A stretch of DNA of 64,000 nt, from positions 54,394-118,393 of the forward strand of contig JBGTNI010000050.1 in the NCBI GenBank assembly GCA_041743105.1, written 5' to 3'. The translations under genes were made by a program, and so were the position numbers. The notes beneath the pieces are model-generated. The model was not told the DNA's origin and searched no databases. It saw only the letters and a program-made list of their open reading frames with translations. Every line of letters starts with the position of its first letter. The first letter of the stretch is position 1. This DNA is from QHCE01 sp041743105 (GTDB lineage: Bacteria; Actinomycetota; Actinomycetes; Mycobacteriales; QHCE01). Positions 8,639-15,004 of the stretch are shown here, piece after piece.

Positions 8639-9723
8639 TGACGTCAGTCCCGCCGCCGTTTGAGCGCGTTCAGAGGTTCATCGAGCTCGCCGAAGAGTTT
8701 GTCAGAGAGCAGGCCTTGGGCGTACTCAGCAAGGGATATGCCGGTCTGGTCGCCTCGGTCCACGCTAATAAGCAGCTCCGCGAAATAGCACTACACGAAG
8801 GCATAGATGCTGTGCTCAAAAGCACAGACTCAGCAATTGTCGAGCTGCGCAATAAGGCCAGAAGTGAGTTCGCTACTCCCGCCGAGCGGGGTGCTGAACA
8901 GGCAATGGGGGATCGGGTCTTGCAGACATTCCCCGATGACGCTGTACTCGGGGAAGAGCTGGGTGCGCGGGGAAAGACGTCTCAGGACGGAGGCTCCGGC
9001 ATCCGCTGGGTCTTCGACCCGGTAGATGGCACAACCTCGATGTTGCGCACGGCTGTGGCGCAGGCGTACAGCATTGAGCTTCCCGATCCAGAGCCAGCTT
9101 TCGGGGTCACGATTGGGGTAGTCAGCGACGACAAAGCCGTTGCCGGAGTGGTGGCAGAACTCCGGCCCCGCCAGGATGATGGCCTGAAGGTTGATCGGCT
9201 GTGGGCAGGCGGTTCCGGTGTGCCGACCACCTGTAACGGCACGTCGGTGATCGCGCGTCCGGCGGTCCCACTCGCCGAAGCCACCCTTACCTGTACCGCC
9301 CCTTGGGTGATGTTCGGCAAATCAGAGGAGCAGTGGGGGACCTTCCAGGCTTTGGAGGAGGCTGCTGCTCGCGTCATCACCGGGCAGAACTGTATCGGTT
9401 TCATGGAGCTGCTTGGCCGGGATGGTCGGTTTAACATCGCGTTTGAGCAAGATTTGACGCTACCCGATATCGCTGCTATCGGTCCGATTCTGCTCAACGC
9501 TGGGGTGGCAGTGACTGATATCCAGGGCAATCCGTTGCTGTTCGGTCCCGAACAGCAACGTCGCGGACACGAGTTCAGCGTGCTCGCCGCGCACCCAACG
9601 CTCTATAGGCAGGCGGCAGCACAGATACGATCCGGCCCGAATGGTCGATCCACCCGCGAAGCTTGGGGAAAGAAGGAGACTGGGGTAGATGTCAGGAAGT
9701 TCGATAAAGGCCCTGAGGTCTAA
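8638..9723 (+). CDS. inositol-monophosphatase-family phosphatase, probable histidinol-phosphatase
   Basis: 361 residues. IMPase-fold metal sites are visible: FPDDAVLGEELGARG (acidic ligand E of the first site), FDPVDGTTSM (the D-x-x-D-G-T loop, about residues 126-135) and LTLPDIAAIGPIL, the place of the family's third WDxAA motif, although W is replaced by P. It sits directly upstream of hisC, 30 bases apart, which suggests HisN activity (histidinol-phosphate to histidinol). It is about 100 residues longer than typical HisN because of an extended N-terminus and a variable tail. An inositol- or sugar-phosphatase role is the alternative. Its start codon seems to be leaderless. Confidence 0.7.
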   Translation: MTSVPPPFERVQRFIELAEEFVREQALGVLSKGYAGLVASVHANKQLREIALHEGIDAVLKSTDSAIVELRNKARSEFATPAERGAEQAMGDRVLQTFPDDAVLGEELGARGKTSQDGGSGIRWVFDPVDGTTSMLRTAVAQAYSIELPDPEPAFGVTIGVVSDDKAVAGVVAELRPRQDDGLKVDRLWAGGSGVPTTCNGTSVIARPAVPLAEATLTCTAPWVMFGKSEEQWGTFQALEEAAARVITGQNCIGFMELLGRDGRFNIAFEQDLTLPDIAAIGPILLNAGVAVTDIQGNPLLFGPEQQRRGHEFSVLAAHPTLYRQAAAQIRSGPNGRSTREAWGKKETGVDVRKFDKGPEV

Positions 9724-9753
9724 TCCGCCCCGTCACAGATGAGGAGGTAACGC

Positions 9754-10860
9754 GTGGACATCCATGACGTCATCACCAGGCTGGCTCGTCCGCAGGTTCT
9801 GGCCCTGACGCCCTATAGCTCAGCCCGAAAGGAAGGCGAGCAGAACGAGGCGTGGGCGCATCACGACGCCAACGAGATGCTGTACCCGCCCTACCCGGAC
9901 ACCTCGGCGCAGGAGGGGCTCAATCGCTATCCCGAACCGCAGCCGTCCCACCTGCTCGACATCTTCGCTCAGTACTTTGACGTGCCCCGAGAACAGCTGT
10001 TGCTTTCTCGCGGCGCGGACGAGGCGATCGACCTTCTCACGCGAGTCTTCTGCCGGGAAGGTGTCGACGCGGTGCTTATTCAACCGCCAACCTTTGCCAT
10101 GTATGAGCACTCTGCGCATGTACAAGGCGCCGCCATTCACGAAGTCCCGCTCCGTCCCGACAGTTTCCAGCTGGATGTACCCCGGATTCTTGACGCTTGT
10201 CGGAAGGACTCCAATATCAAGCTCGTTTTCATTTGCTCCCCGAACAACCCCACCGGGAACCTGATGCGACGAGAAGACGTGCTGGCGCTGAGCCGGCATC
10301 TGGCCGGTCAGGCAATGATTGTGGTCGACGAGACATACGTGGCTTATTCCGGCCAACCGTCGCTTAGCGCCGAAATCGAGAAACATCCAAACGTGGTCGT
10401 GCTCCGTACAGTCTCGAAGGAGAACTCGCTTGCCGGAGAGCGATGCGGGGTCATGATCGCGCATCCAGAAATCATCAGTCTCACCGGCCGCATCCACGCG
10501 CCTTATCCACTAACCGCCTCCGCTATCCGCGCTGTTACAGAGGCCATGTCCGTCGAAGGTGTCGACTATGCCGGGCGGCTCCGCGAGCAGATCTTGCGCG
10601 ATCGGGACGCGCTCGAACAGGCTTTAGCTACCTCACCGGCTGTGCAGCGTATTTACCCTAGCGATGCCAACTTCCTGCTGCTGCAGACAGCTAACCCCAA
10701 GCTTCTAGTGCGGGTCATGGAGGAGAACCATATTAAAATCCGAGATCGCAGCGCGGTGGTGCCAGGGTGCGTGCGAATCTCTGTGGGCCGGCCAGAGCAG
10801 AACGAGCGACTGTTAGCTGTCTTTGCCGAATACGCCCGGCAGGCTACGCCAGCGCAATAA
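9754..10860 (+). CDS. hisC: histidinol-phosphate aminotransferase, enterobacterial-like
   Basis: 368 residues, PLP fold-type I aminotransferase. Blocks: LNRYPEPQPSHLLD, LLSRGADEAIDLLTRVFC, ICSPNNPTGN, VVDETYVAY, the PLP-lysine block LRTVSKENSLAGERCGV and the APYPLT segment. SRGADE, CSPNNPTG and APYPL resemble enterobacterial HisC more than the usual actinobacterial form. The residues after the lysine (SKEN instead of SKAF) are unusual. A strong GAGGAGG ribosome site precedes the GTG start at 9754. It exchanges amino groups between glutamate and imidazole-acetol phosphate. The last ~100 bp are repeated at 14874-14975, bracketing a mobile segment. A horizontal origin is inferred from motif likeness, not from a tree. 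Confidence 0.88.
   Translation: MDIHDVITRLARPQVLALTPYSSARKEGEQNEAWAHHDANEMLYPPYPDTSAQEGLNRYPEPQPSHLLDIFAQYFDVPREQLLLSRGADEAIDLLTRVFCREGVDAVLIQPPTFAMYEHSAHVQGAAIHEVPLRPDSFQLDVPRILDACRKDSNIKLVFICSPNNPTGNLMRREDVLALSRHLAGQAMIVVDETYVAYSGQPSLSAEIEKHPNVVVLRTVSKENSLAGERCGVMIAHPEIISLTGRIHAPYPLTASAIRAVTEAMSVEGVDYAGRLREQILRDRDALEQALATSPAVQRIYPSDANFLLLQTANPKLLVRVMEENHIKIRDRSAVVPGCVRISVGRPEQNERLLAVFAEYARQATPAQ
10754..10855 (+). repeat. direct repeat copy 1: 3' end of hisC
   Basis: About 102 bases that recur at 14874-14975 in the same orientation. Within the core (10761-10843 versus 14881-14963) I count one difference, a synonymous T/C change at 10813/14933. The copies diverge again in the last few codons. 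The pair brackets the 4-kb segment containing the RelBE module and the Tn3 element. Confidence 0.9.
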
Positions 10861-10889
10861 CCGTTCCTACCAGCCCATGTGGTGATGTG

Positions 10890-10926
10890 TTGAATTCTGT
10901 ACGTTCATGTGAATTCAGGGTAGGAT
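10890..10926 (+). promoter_or_regulatory. promoter/operator of the RelBE-type module
   Basis: TAGGAT (10921-10926) lies seven bases before the ATG at 10934, a spacing that predicts a leaderless transcript. Just upstream, two GAATTC hexamers (10892-10897 and 10911-10916) form a symmetric pair around a short spacer and could be an antitoxin-binding operator, as such modules are normally self-repressed. Confidence 0.45.
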
Positions 10927-10933
10927 TCCGTGC

Positions 10934-11239
10934 ATGTTGACGGTAAATTTGACGGACGCCCGAGCTCGACTTTCAGACCTGGCCGATGAGGTGACCGGTA
11001 CCCATGAGCATGTGACAATCACCCGTAACGGGGTGCCGGCGATGGTGCTGTTATCGGCCGACGAGTATGAAGGTCTCGTGGAGACTTTGGAGATTATGCG
11101 TGATCCGCAGGCTGTGGCGGATCTTCATCAAGCTCAAGCCGAGTATGAACGTGGCGAGGCGTATACGCTTGATGATCTTAATCGAATGATGGCGCAACGT
11201 CGTGCTCGCGAAGACTACGACCGGAAACACGCCGCGTGA
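10934..11239 (+). CDS. Phd/YefM-family antitoxin
   Basis: 101 residues. The N-terminus MLTVNLTDARARLSDLADEV followed by HVTITRNGVPAMVLLSADEYEGL is the typical Phd/YefM DNA-binding fold; the charged, probably disordered C-terminal half would wrap the toxin. It stops in a GTGA overlap with the toxin gene, so the pair is translationally coupled. It should repress its own promoter. The module sits inside the segment flanked by the hisC 3'-end repeats, directly next to the aminotransferase relic. Confidence 0.88.
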   Translation: MLTVNLTDARARLSDLADEVTGTHEHVTITRNGVPAMVLLSADEYEGLVETLEIMRDPQAVADLHQAQAEYERGEAYTLDDLNRMMAQRRAREDYDRKHAA

Positions 11240-11535
11240 ACCCACAGCACCAGCCGTTGTGGGAGGTGTGCATTCTGCCTACGGCGCTTCGTAAGCTTCA
11301 AATCGGTCCCCCAACTGGTCTGCCCTCGGCGGCGGCATTCGCTGCCTTGGAGCTCATTAATGGACCACTGAGCCGGAATCCTCACCAGGTTGGGAAGTCA
11401 CTGCATGGGGGGCTCGCCGGCAAACGCGCCGCTAGGCGCGGTGATTACCATGTCATCTACCTCATTGACAACGACAAACACCTTGTCACCGTCTTTGACG
11501 TTGGGCACCGCGGTCACGTCTACCGCCGGAACTAG
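11236..11535 (+). CDS. RelE/ParE-family toxin
   Basis: 99 residues. The C-terminal half, with GKSLHGGLAGKRAARRGDYHVIYLID followed by a strand and VTVFDVGHRGHVYRR, is the RelE/ParE core: a basic Arg-rich segment, an R-x-x-Y-R/H-V-I-Y strand and a terminal H-R-x-x-Y-R. It has a longer N-terminus than minimal RelE. RelE proteins cut mRNA in the ribosome A site, while ParE proteins hit gyrase; RelE seems likelier from the RRGDYHVIYLI pattern. It starts with GTG overlapping the antitoxin stop. Confidence 0.85.
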   Translation: MNPQHQPLWEVCILPTALRKLQIGPPTGLPSAAAFAALELINGPLSRNPHQVGKSLHGGLAGKRAARRGDYHVIYLIDNDKHLVTVFDVGHRGHVYRRN

Positions 11536-11635
11536 ATTTCTACACCAGCAACGGGTTGGCATGGCCCATTTGGTTGATCCATCGCTTCGATAATCATGTC
11601 GTCAACATCGCCAAACGACAGCCGGATGTAGTCTT
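11532..11635 (-). pseudogene. aminotransferase class I/II relic, C-terminal piece
   Basis: Read on the minus strand this gives DYIRLSFGDVDDMIIEAMDQ followed by a short tail and TAG. That matches the C-terminal strand-helix of class I/II aminotransferases (G-E-x-Y-I-R-L-S-F-x-x-x-x-x-x-I-x-E-A). The upstream part of the gene continues on the other side of the Tn3 element at 14758-14860. The frames of the two parts do not match even with the transposon removed, so the gene was already broken. Its stop overlaps the RelE stop codon. Confidence 0.55.
11631..11635. repeat. 5-bp target-site duplication, left copy (GTCTT)
   Basis: GTCTT directly abuts the left inverted repeat. The identical GTCTT at 14758-14762 abuts the right one. 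Five-base duplications are the hallmark of Tn3-family transposition. Confidence 0.9.
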
Positions 11636-11673
11636 GGGATCCCCGTAGTACTCGCCGAAAATCGGGCGGATAT
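11636..11673 (+). repeat. Tn3 terminal inverted repeat, left
   Basis: 38 bases, reading inward GGGATCCCCGTAGTACTCGC then continuing to GCGGATAT. The right copy differs at the fourth base (A/G) and at one inner base (A/C at 11648); all others match. Confidence 0.92.
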
Positions 11674-11679
11674 GGCTGA

Positions 11680-11879
11680 CCGGGAGTTTCGCTAGCCAGG
11701 TTGCGGCTGAGCGTCGGTCTCGGCGGCCGCCACCTCGCCGTGCACGACCGCTCGGCGACCTTGAGCTTGCCGCTGACCTTCTCCTCGAACACCTTAACGC
11801 AGATCGGGTCGAGGTCGTCGTGCTTGCGTTGGGTCTCCTGCTTGCTCGAGCTGACCCGCACGAGCCCGACGAGCGCCAT
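11680..11879 (-). pseudogene. tnpR serine resolvase remnant
   Basis: From an ATG at 11879 the minus strand reads MALVGLVRVSSSKQ then an E-T-Q-R segment and VFEEKVSGKL. This matches the first ~40 residues of serine resolvases, including the catalytic serine region (R-V-S-S-S, usual form ARVSTxxQ) and the FEEKxSG block. After SGKL the similarity stops and the frame runs into the transposon end, so about 150 residues (the rest of the catalytic domain and the HTH) are gone. It cannot be active. Confidence 0.75.
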
Positions 11880-11907
11880 CCCGGCCTCCCAATCGTCCGG
11901 AAAACGT

Positions 11908-12037
11908 GTTCGAAAACCGGTTGCAGCTCTACCTGCAAACGAACGGATTTCCGAACGCGGCGCTTTGGCGAAACGCCAGGTCGCGTCGCGCCGATGCTCG
12001 TTCGTGTTCGTGTTCGGCGAACGATCGTTTGTTGAAC
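11908..12037. promoter_or_regulatory. candidate resolvase res-site cluster
   Basis: Upstream of the tnpR remnant lie repeated GTTCG half-sites (11908, 12000, 12006, 12012) and inverted CGAAC half-sites (11940, 11952, 12018), plus a perfect TTGCAG-six-CTGCAA dyad at 11921-11938. Tn3 res sites consist of several inverted half-site pairs just upstream of tnpR, so the position fits. Nothing else was recognised in 11880-12236. Confidence 0.4.
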
Positions 12038-12236
12038 AGAAGAGCTGTCGGTGCCGACGGTCACGATCCTGCGTCACCGGCCGCGCCGGGCGCCCTGTCT
12101 TCGGCGACTACCGACAAATCCTGTTCTGATTCTCCCGGCATCCCTAATTCAGCGAAACCGCCGCCAACGTCTCGGGGAACGGATGTCCTACCGGGCGTTC
12201 CGGGCCGAGCTTCTGCTCGCCGCGGGCGTCACGCAC

Positions 12237-12267
12237 TTGACGTTGACACTGTGACAAGGTCTTCACT
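12237..12267 (+). promoter_or_regulatory. MerR-type promoter for the HEAT / MerR-HEAT operon
   Basis: TTGACG (-35, 12237-12242) and TTCACT (-10, 12262-12267) are separated by 19 bases, the stretched spacer typical of promoters activated by MerR regulators. The spacer begins with a 15-base dyad, TTGACACTGTGACAA (12243-12257), symmetric except for one pair, just where MerR dimers bind. The regulator is encoded by the second gene of the operon, so self-regulation is likely. The predicted transcription start falls close to the GTG start at 12270, so the first gene may be leaderless. Confidence 0.65.
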
Positions 12268-12269
12268 GG

Positions 12270-12965
12270 GTGCAGGAGGTGGTTCCCGTCAACTCGACAC
12301 ACAGGAATTCACAGGACACGCGCCTGCTCGACGCGTTGGGCGCCGGAAACTCGTCGACGCGGCTCCAGGCGGCTCTGGCGGTTGGCACGCACTCCGACCT
12401 CGGCCTTGTCGGTGCGCTGGTGGCACGGTGCGCGATCGAGCCGGACTTCTTCGTGCGCGACATGCTCACCTGGGCGTTGACCCGCTTCCCGTCGGAGATC
12501 ACGGTGCCCAGACTCCGTGCGGAGCTCCGTTCCGAGCGCGCTCAGGCCCGAAGCCAGGCGTTGCATACGCTGTCCAAGATCGGGGACGGAAATGCGTGGC
12601 CCGCGATCACGCGGTCGTTGCTGCACGACGCCGACGACGAGGTCGCGCGAAGCGCATGGCGTGCTGCCGTCGTCCTCGTGCCCGCTGGGGAACTGAAAGG
12701 GCTGGCCGCGGAACTGGCCGCACAACTCGGTCGCGGCGACCGGAATGTGCAACTGAGTCTCAGCCGAGCACTCGTCGCACTCGGAGACGTGATCGAGCTA
12801 GCCCTGCAGACGGGACTGGCGAGTGACGACCCGACGGTGCGTGCGCATGCCCGCGCCACGGAGCGGCTCCTACGCGACCCGGATGCCGATTTCGACCCAG
12901 CCGTCGAGGAGGCGAAACGGATCGTCGCGCTCGGCCCGCAACGGGTCGAGGGAACAGCGTGCTGA
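12270..12965 (+). CDS. HEAT-repeat protein, first gene of Tn3 cargo
   Basis: 231 residues, soluble, without signal peptide. It is a series of about five alpha-helical HEAT/PBS-lyase-like repeats of about 31 residues, for example SSTRLQAALAVGTHSDL, FVRDMLTWALTRFPSE, AQARSQALHTLSKIGDGNAW, DEVARSAWRAAVVLVP and VQLSLSRALVALGD, with a last TVRAHARATERLL. Such solenoids bind proteins or scaffold complexes. It overlaps the MerR-HEAT gene by 7 bases. GTG at 12270 is taken as start; an AGGAGG lies just inside the coding region, and GTG 12279 is a possible shorter start. No enzymatic motif is visible. Function unknown; most likely it partners with the downstream regulator, whose C-terminus is built from the same repeat type. 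Confidence 0.75.
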   Translation: MQEVVPVNSTHRNSQDTRLLDALGAGNSSTRLQAALAVGTHSDLGLVGALVARCAIEPDFFVRDMLTWALTRFPSEITVPRLRAELRSERAQARSQALHTLSKIGDGNAWPAITRSLLHDADDEVARSAWRAAVVLVPAGELKGLAAELAAQLGRGDRNVQLSLSRALVALGDVIELALQTGLASDDPTVRAHARATERLLRDPDADFDPAVEEAKRIVALGPQRVEGTAC

Positions 12966-13987
12966 TCGGCGAGGTGGCACGCCGCTCGGGGGTGAGTACC
13001 CGGATGCTCAGGCACTACGACTCCCTCGGGCTGGTGCGACCAACAGGCCGCACCGTGGGTGGCTACCGCGAGTACTCCGCCGAGGACATTCGCCGGATCT
13101 TCCACGTGGAAAGTCTGCGGTCCCTGGGATTGTCGCTGCGACAGATCGGACGCGCCCTGGAGGATCCCGCCTTCGCGCCGTCCGCAATGGTCGGCGACCT
13201 CATCCGACGGACCGAAGACCGACTGAAGCGGGAGCAGGAGCTACTCGAGCGACTCCGTACGGTCGATGCCTCGGCGCCCTTCGCCTGGCAGGGCGTCCTG
13301 CGCATCGTCGAGCTCCTGCACGGGCTCAACTCGCCCAGTGCTGCGCGCCGACAGCAGACCGTCCTGGCCCCGGCCGAGGACGTGCCGGTTCCCACCGAGC
13401 TGCTGGCTGGGGCGATCCTCGCCGAATCCGATCCGAACGTTGCCGGCGCCCTGCGGTGGGCCCTCGCCCGGGCGGGCGGTGACGGTGTGGCGAGCGTGGC
13501 GTCCGGCGTGTATTCGGAGAACGTCGACATCCGGCGACGCGCGGTCCTGGCGATCGCCGAGATGTCCGGTGACGAGGCGAACGCGGTGCTCGCGGACGCA
13601 CTCGGGGACCCGGACACGACGGTGCGCAGACATGCTGCTCTGGCATTGGGCACGCGTGGCGCGACCGCAGCCATGCCGACACTCGTCGGCATGGTGGTCG
13701 AGGGCACGAACGACGTCGAGGCGGCCGAGGTCCTGGGAACATTGTCACTGGACCCCGAGTGCGCGGACCGGATCATGAGTGCACTGGTCGACGAGCTCGC
13801 CGCACACACTGCGGACTCCGCGGTGCGGATACGCCTGACCCAGGCACTCGCCGAGATGCCGGCGACCATCGCGCTGAGCGTCCTGCAACAATTGGTCCAC
13901 GACGATGATCGGGCTGTCGCCCTCATCGCCTCGGCCCTCGTGGGGGTGCTCGAAGAGAGTGGTCCAACGGTTGAGCCCGAGGCGTGA
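12959..13987 (+). CDS. MerR-family regulator with C-terminal HEAT-repeat domain
   Basis: 342 residues. Residues 1-70 form the winged helix of MerR regulators: LIGEVARRSGVSTRMLRHYD, LVRPTGRTVGGYREYSAEDIRR, then a helical linker with LRSLGLSLRQIGRAL. A coiled-coil dimerisation helix follows (DLIRRTEDRLKREQELLERL, about 81-100). Instead of a short metal- or drug-binding tail there is a ~220-residue HEAT solenoid (NVDIRRRAVLAIAEMSGDEA, TTVRRHAALALGTRGATAAM, IRLTQALAEMPATIALSVL). No Cys cluster for metal sensing is present. GTG at 12959 overlaps the upstream HEAT gene. It probably binds the dyad at 12243-12257 and activates its own operon, with the HEAT region as effector or protein-partner sensor. 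The effector is unknown. Confidence 0.85.
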   Translation: MLIGEVARRSGVSTRMLRHYDSLGLVRPTGRTVGGYREYSAEDIRRIFHVESLRSLGLSLRQIGRALEDPAFAPSAMVGDLIRRTEDRLKREQELLERLRTVDASAPFAWQGVLRIVELLHGLNSPSAARRQQTVLAPAEDVPVPTELLAGAILAESDPNVAGALRWALARAGGDGVASVASGVYSENVDIRRRAVLAIAEMSGDEANAVLADALGDPDTTVRRHAALALGTRGATAAMPTLVGMVVEGTNDVEAAEVLGTLSLDPECADRIMSALVDELAAHTADSAVRIRLTQALAEMPATIALSVLQQLVHDDDRAVALIASALVGVLEESGPTVEPEA

Positions 13988-14126
13988 GCTGACCCGCCAG
14001 ATCGAGCGGCAGCGCGAGTACGTGCGCGACACCGCCGCCTACGTCGACACCGAGGCCGTCTGGTCGATCGCGGCGACGATCGTGCTGCCGCCGGTGCTCG
14101 CGACCGCGATGGTGCGATCACTGTGA
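13982..14126 (+). pseudogene. C-terminal fragment of an unrecognised protein
   Basis: Directly after the MerR-HEAT stop, an open stretch reads RRELTRQIERQREYVRDTAA, then YVDTEAVWSIAATIVLPPVL and ends ATAMVRSL. It has no start of its own in this frame and looks like the C-terminal ~48 residues of a longer protein, a charged helix followed by a hydrophobic one. I do not recognise the family. It may be a leftover of former transposon cargo. Confidence 0.3.
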
Positions 14127-14163
14127 CCAGGCCCGCCACGTCGGATCGAGCAACCGTGGGTGT

Positions 14164-14700
14164 TCAGAAGAGGGTGTCGCGCACGCGAAGCGGCCGGTAG
14201 CCGGTGGGGCCCGAGCTGGGCGAGTTCGCCTTCGATGTCGACGTCGATGGAGCCGAAGAAGTTGATGTTCTCGCTGTGCGCTCGGGAAATGTGACCCAGG
14301 ACCTCGTCGTCGAGGCACCGGCCGCGGCCCGCATCGAGCCCACGGCCAGGCCGTAGTACTCCGTCGTCCAGGCGGCCACGGCGTTGGTGACCAGAGTCAG
14401 GCACCACGCCTGTTCGGTCTGCTGTTCCAAGTGCCGCGCCCGGACGGTGCCCTCGTGGGCGTAGAGCAGGTCGCGTCTCAGCGCGTGCAGCGACTCGCCC
14501 TTGTTGAGCTGGCGGGAGATCCTGCGCCGGTAGGCGGGGTCGGCCAGGTAGCGGGCGGCGTCGATAGTGCGCCGTAACGCCCCGTACTCCTTGAGCGCGG
14601 CCGCGAGCGCGTTCTGCCGCCCCGAGGCGGACAGCTTGCCGACGAGCAGGGCCACCACCACTGGCGGTGCCGAGGACACCTTGTCCGGTACGAATCCCAG
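14164..14700 (-). pseudogene. tnpA Tn3-family transposase, C-terminal remnant with frameshifts
   Basis: The minus strand reads LVGKLSASGRQNALAAALKE, ARYLADPAYRRRISRQLNKG, ESLHALRRDLLYAHEGTVRA, RHLEQQTEQAWCLTL and AAWTTEYYGLAV, the conserved C-terminal block of Tn3 transposases. The match then continues in another frame (DDEVLGHISRAHSENINFFG then a D-V-D-I-E-G-E-L stretch) and returns to the first frame for LGPTGYRPLR, the usual C-terminal end. So at least two indels are present, and about 800 N-terminal residues, including the first part of the DDE domain, are deleted. The remnant lies only ~20 bases from the right inverted repeat. Confidence 0.9.
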
Positions 14701-14719
14701 CTCAGAAGCCTACTCAGCC

Positions 14720-14757
14720 ATATCCGCCCGATTTTCGGCGAGTACGACGGGGACCCC
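14720..14757 (-). repeat. Tn3 terminal inverted repeat, right
   Basis: Reverse complement of the left repeat with two differences in 38 bases; it begins GGGGTCCCCGTCGTACTCGC when read inward on the minus strand. Confidence 0.92.
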
Positions 14758-14762
14758 GTCTT
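14758..14762. repeat. 5-bp target-site duplication, right copy (GTCTT)
   Basis: Identical to 11631-11635 and directly adjacent to the right inverted repeat. Confidence 0.9.
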
Positions 14763-14860
14763 CCTCAGTAGGCCGAACCCATTGCCCGGGATTGTGATCA
14801 CCTTGGCTTCGTAGAGCAGGCGCAGTGTTGAGATACAGCTTCTCCGAGCTCTGCACGACG
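14758..14860 (-). pseudogene. aminotransferase class I/II relic, upstream piece
   Basis: On the minus strand this reads LRLLYEAKVITIPGNGFG, matching the segment near the C-terminus of class I/II aminotransferases (L-L-x-E-A-x-V-x-x-x-P-G-x-x-F-G). It continues in a shifted frame across the transposon into 11532-11635. The N-terminal three quarters of the gene is absent, replaced by the repeat of the hisC 3' end. Weak but self-consistent, since both pieces meet at the transposon target site in the correct order. Confidence 0.5.
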
Positions 14861-14873
14861 GGCTGTTGTCCTT

Positions 14874-14995
14874 CGGCGGTGCCAGGGTGCGTGCGAATCT
14901 CTGTGGGCCGGCCAGAGCAGAACGAGCGACTGCTAGCTGTCTTTGCCGAATACGCCCGGCAGGTTGCTCCAGCGCCGGCAGGGTTGTCTGCCTAG
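14874..14995 (+). pseudogene. second copy of the hisC 3' end
   Basis: In the hisC frame this encodes VPGCVRISVGRPEQNERLLA, then VFAEYARQ as in hisC, and then a different tail, VAPAPAGLSA and TAG at 14993-14995 (hisC itself ends ATPAQ). Nothing upstream belongs to hisC. The silent T/C change and the altered tail show that this copy comes from a slightly different hisC allele, as expected for the displaced original 3' end or an imported one, rather than from a fresh duplication. Confidence 0.85.
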
Positions 14996-15004
14996 GCCCT
15001 CGGA

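Larger units (their letters stand above)
11636..14757. mobile_element. Tn3-family non-autonomous transposon with MerR/HEAT cargo
   Basis: 3,122 bp bounded by 38-bp terminal inverted repeats (11636-11673 and 14720-14757) that differ at two positions and start with GGGA/GGGG, as Tn3 ends do, flanked by a perfect GTCTT duplication. Inside are a truncated serine resolvase (minus strand), a cluster of possible resolvase half-sites, two intact cargo genes (12270-12965 and 12959-13987) and the frameshifted C-terminal fifth of a Tn3 transposase lying against the right end. With TnpA broken the element can move only if an active Tn3 relative supplies transposase. The clean ends suggest insertion was recent relative to the decay of tnpA, or that the short form itself was mobilised in trans. 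Confidence 0.92.

Noticed and set aside
11701..12129. Plus-strand open frames across the tnpR remnant
   Set aside because: They are antisense to the resolvase fragment and encode no recognisable domain.
12051..12254. Small open frame before the HEAT gene
   Set aside because: Arg/Leu-rich low-quality sequence that overlaps the promoter; no ribosome site.
12542..14139. Long minus-strand open frames opposite the HEAT and MerR-HEAT genes
   Set aside because: Typical G+C-driven mirror frames; the plus-strand proteins have clear domains.
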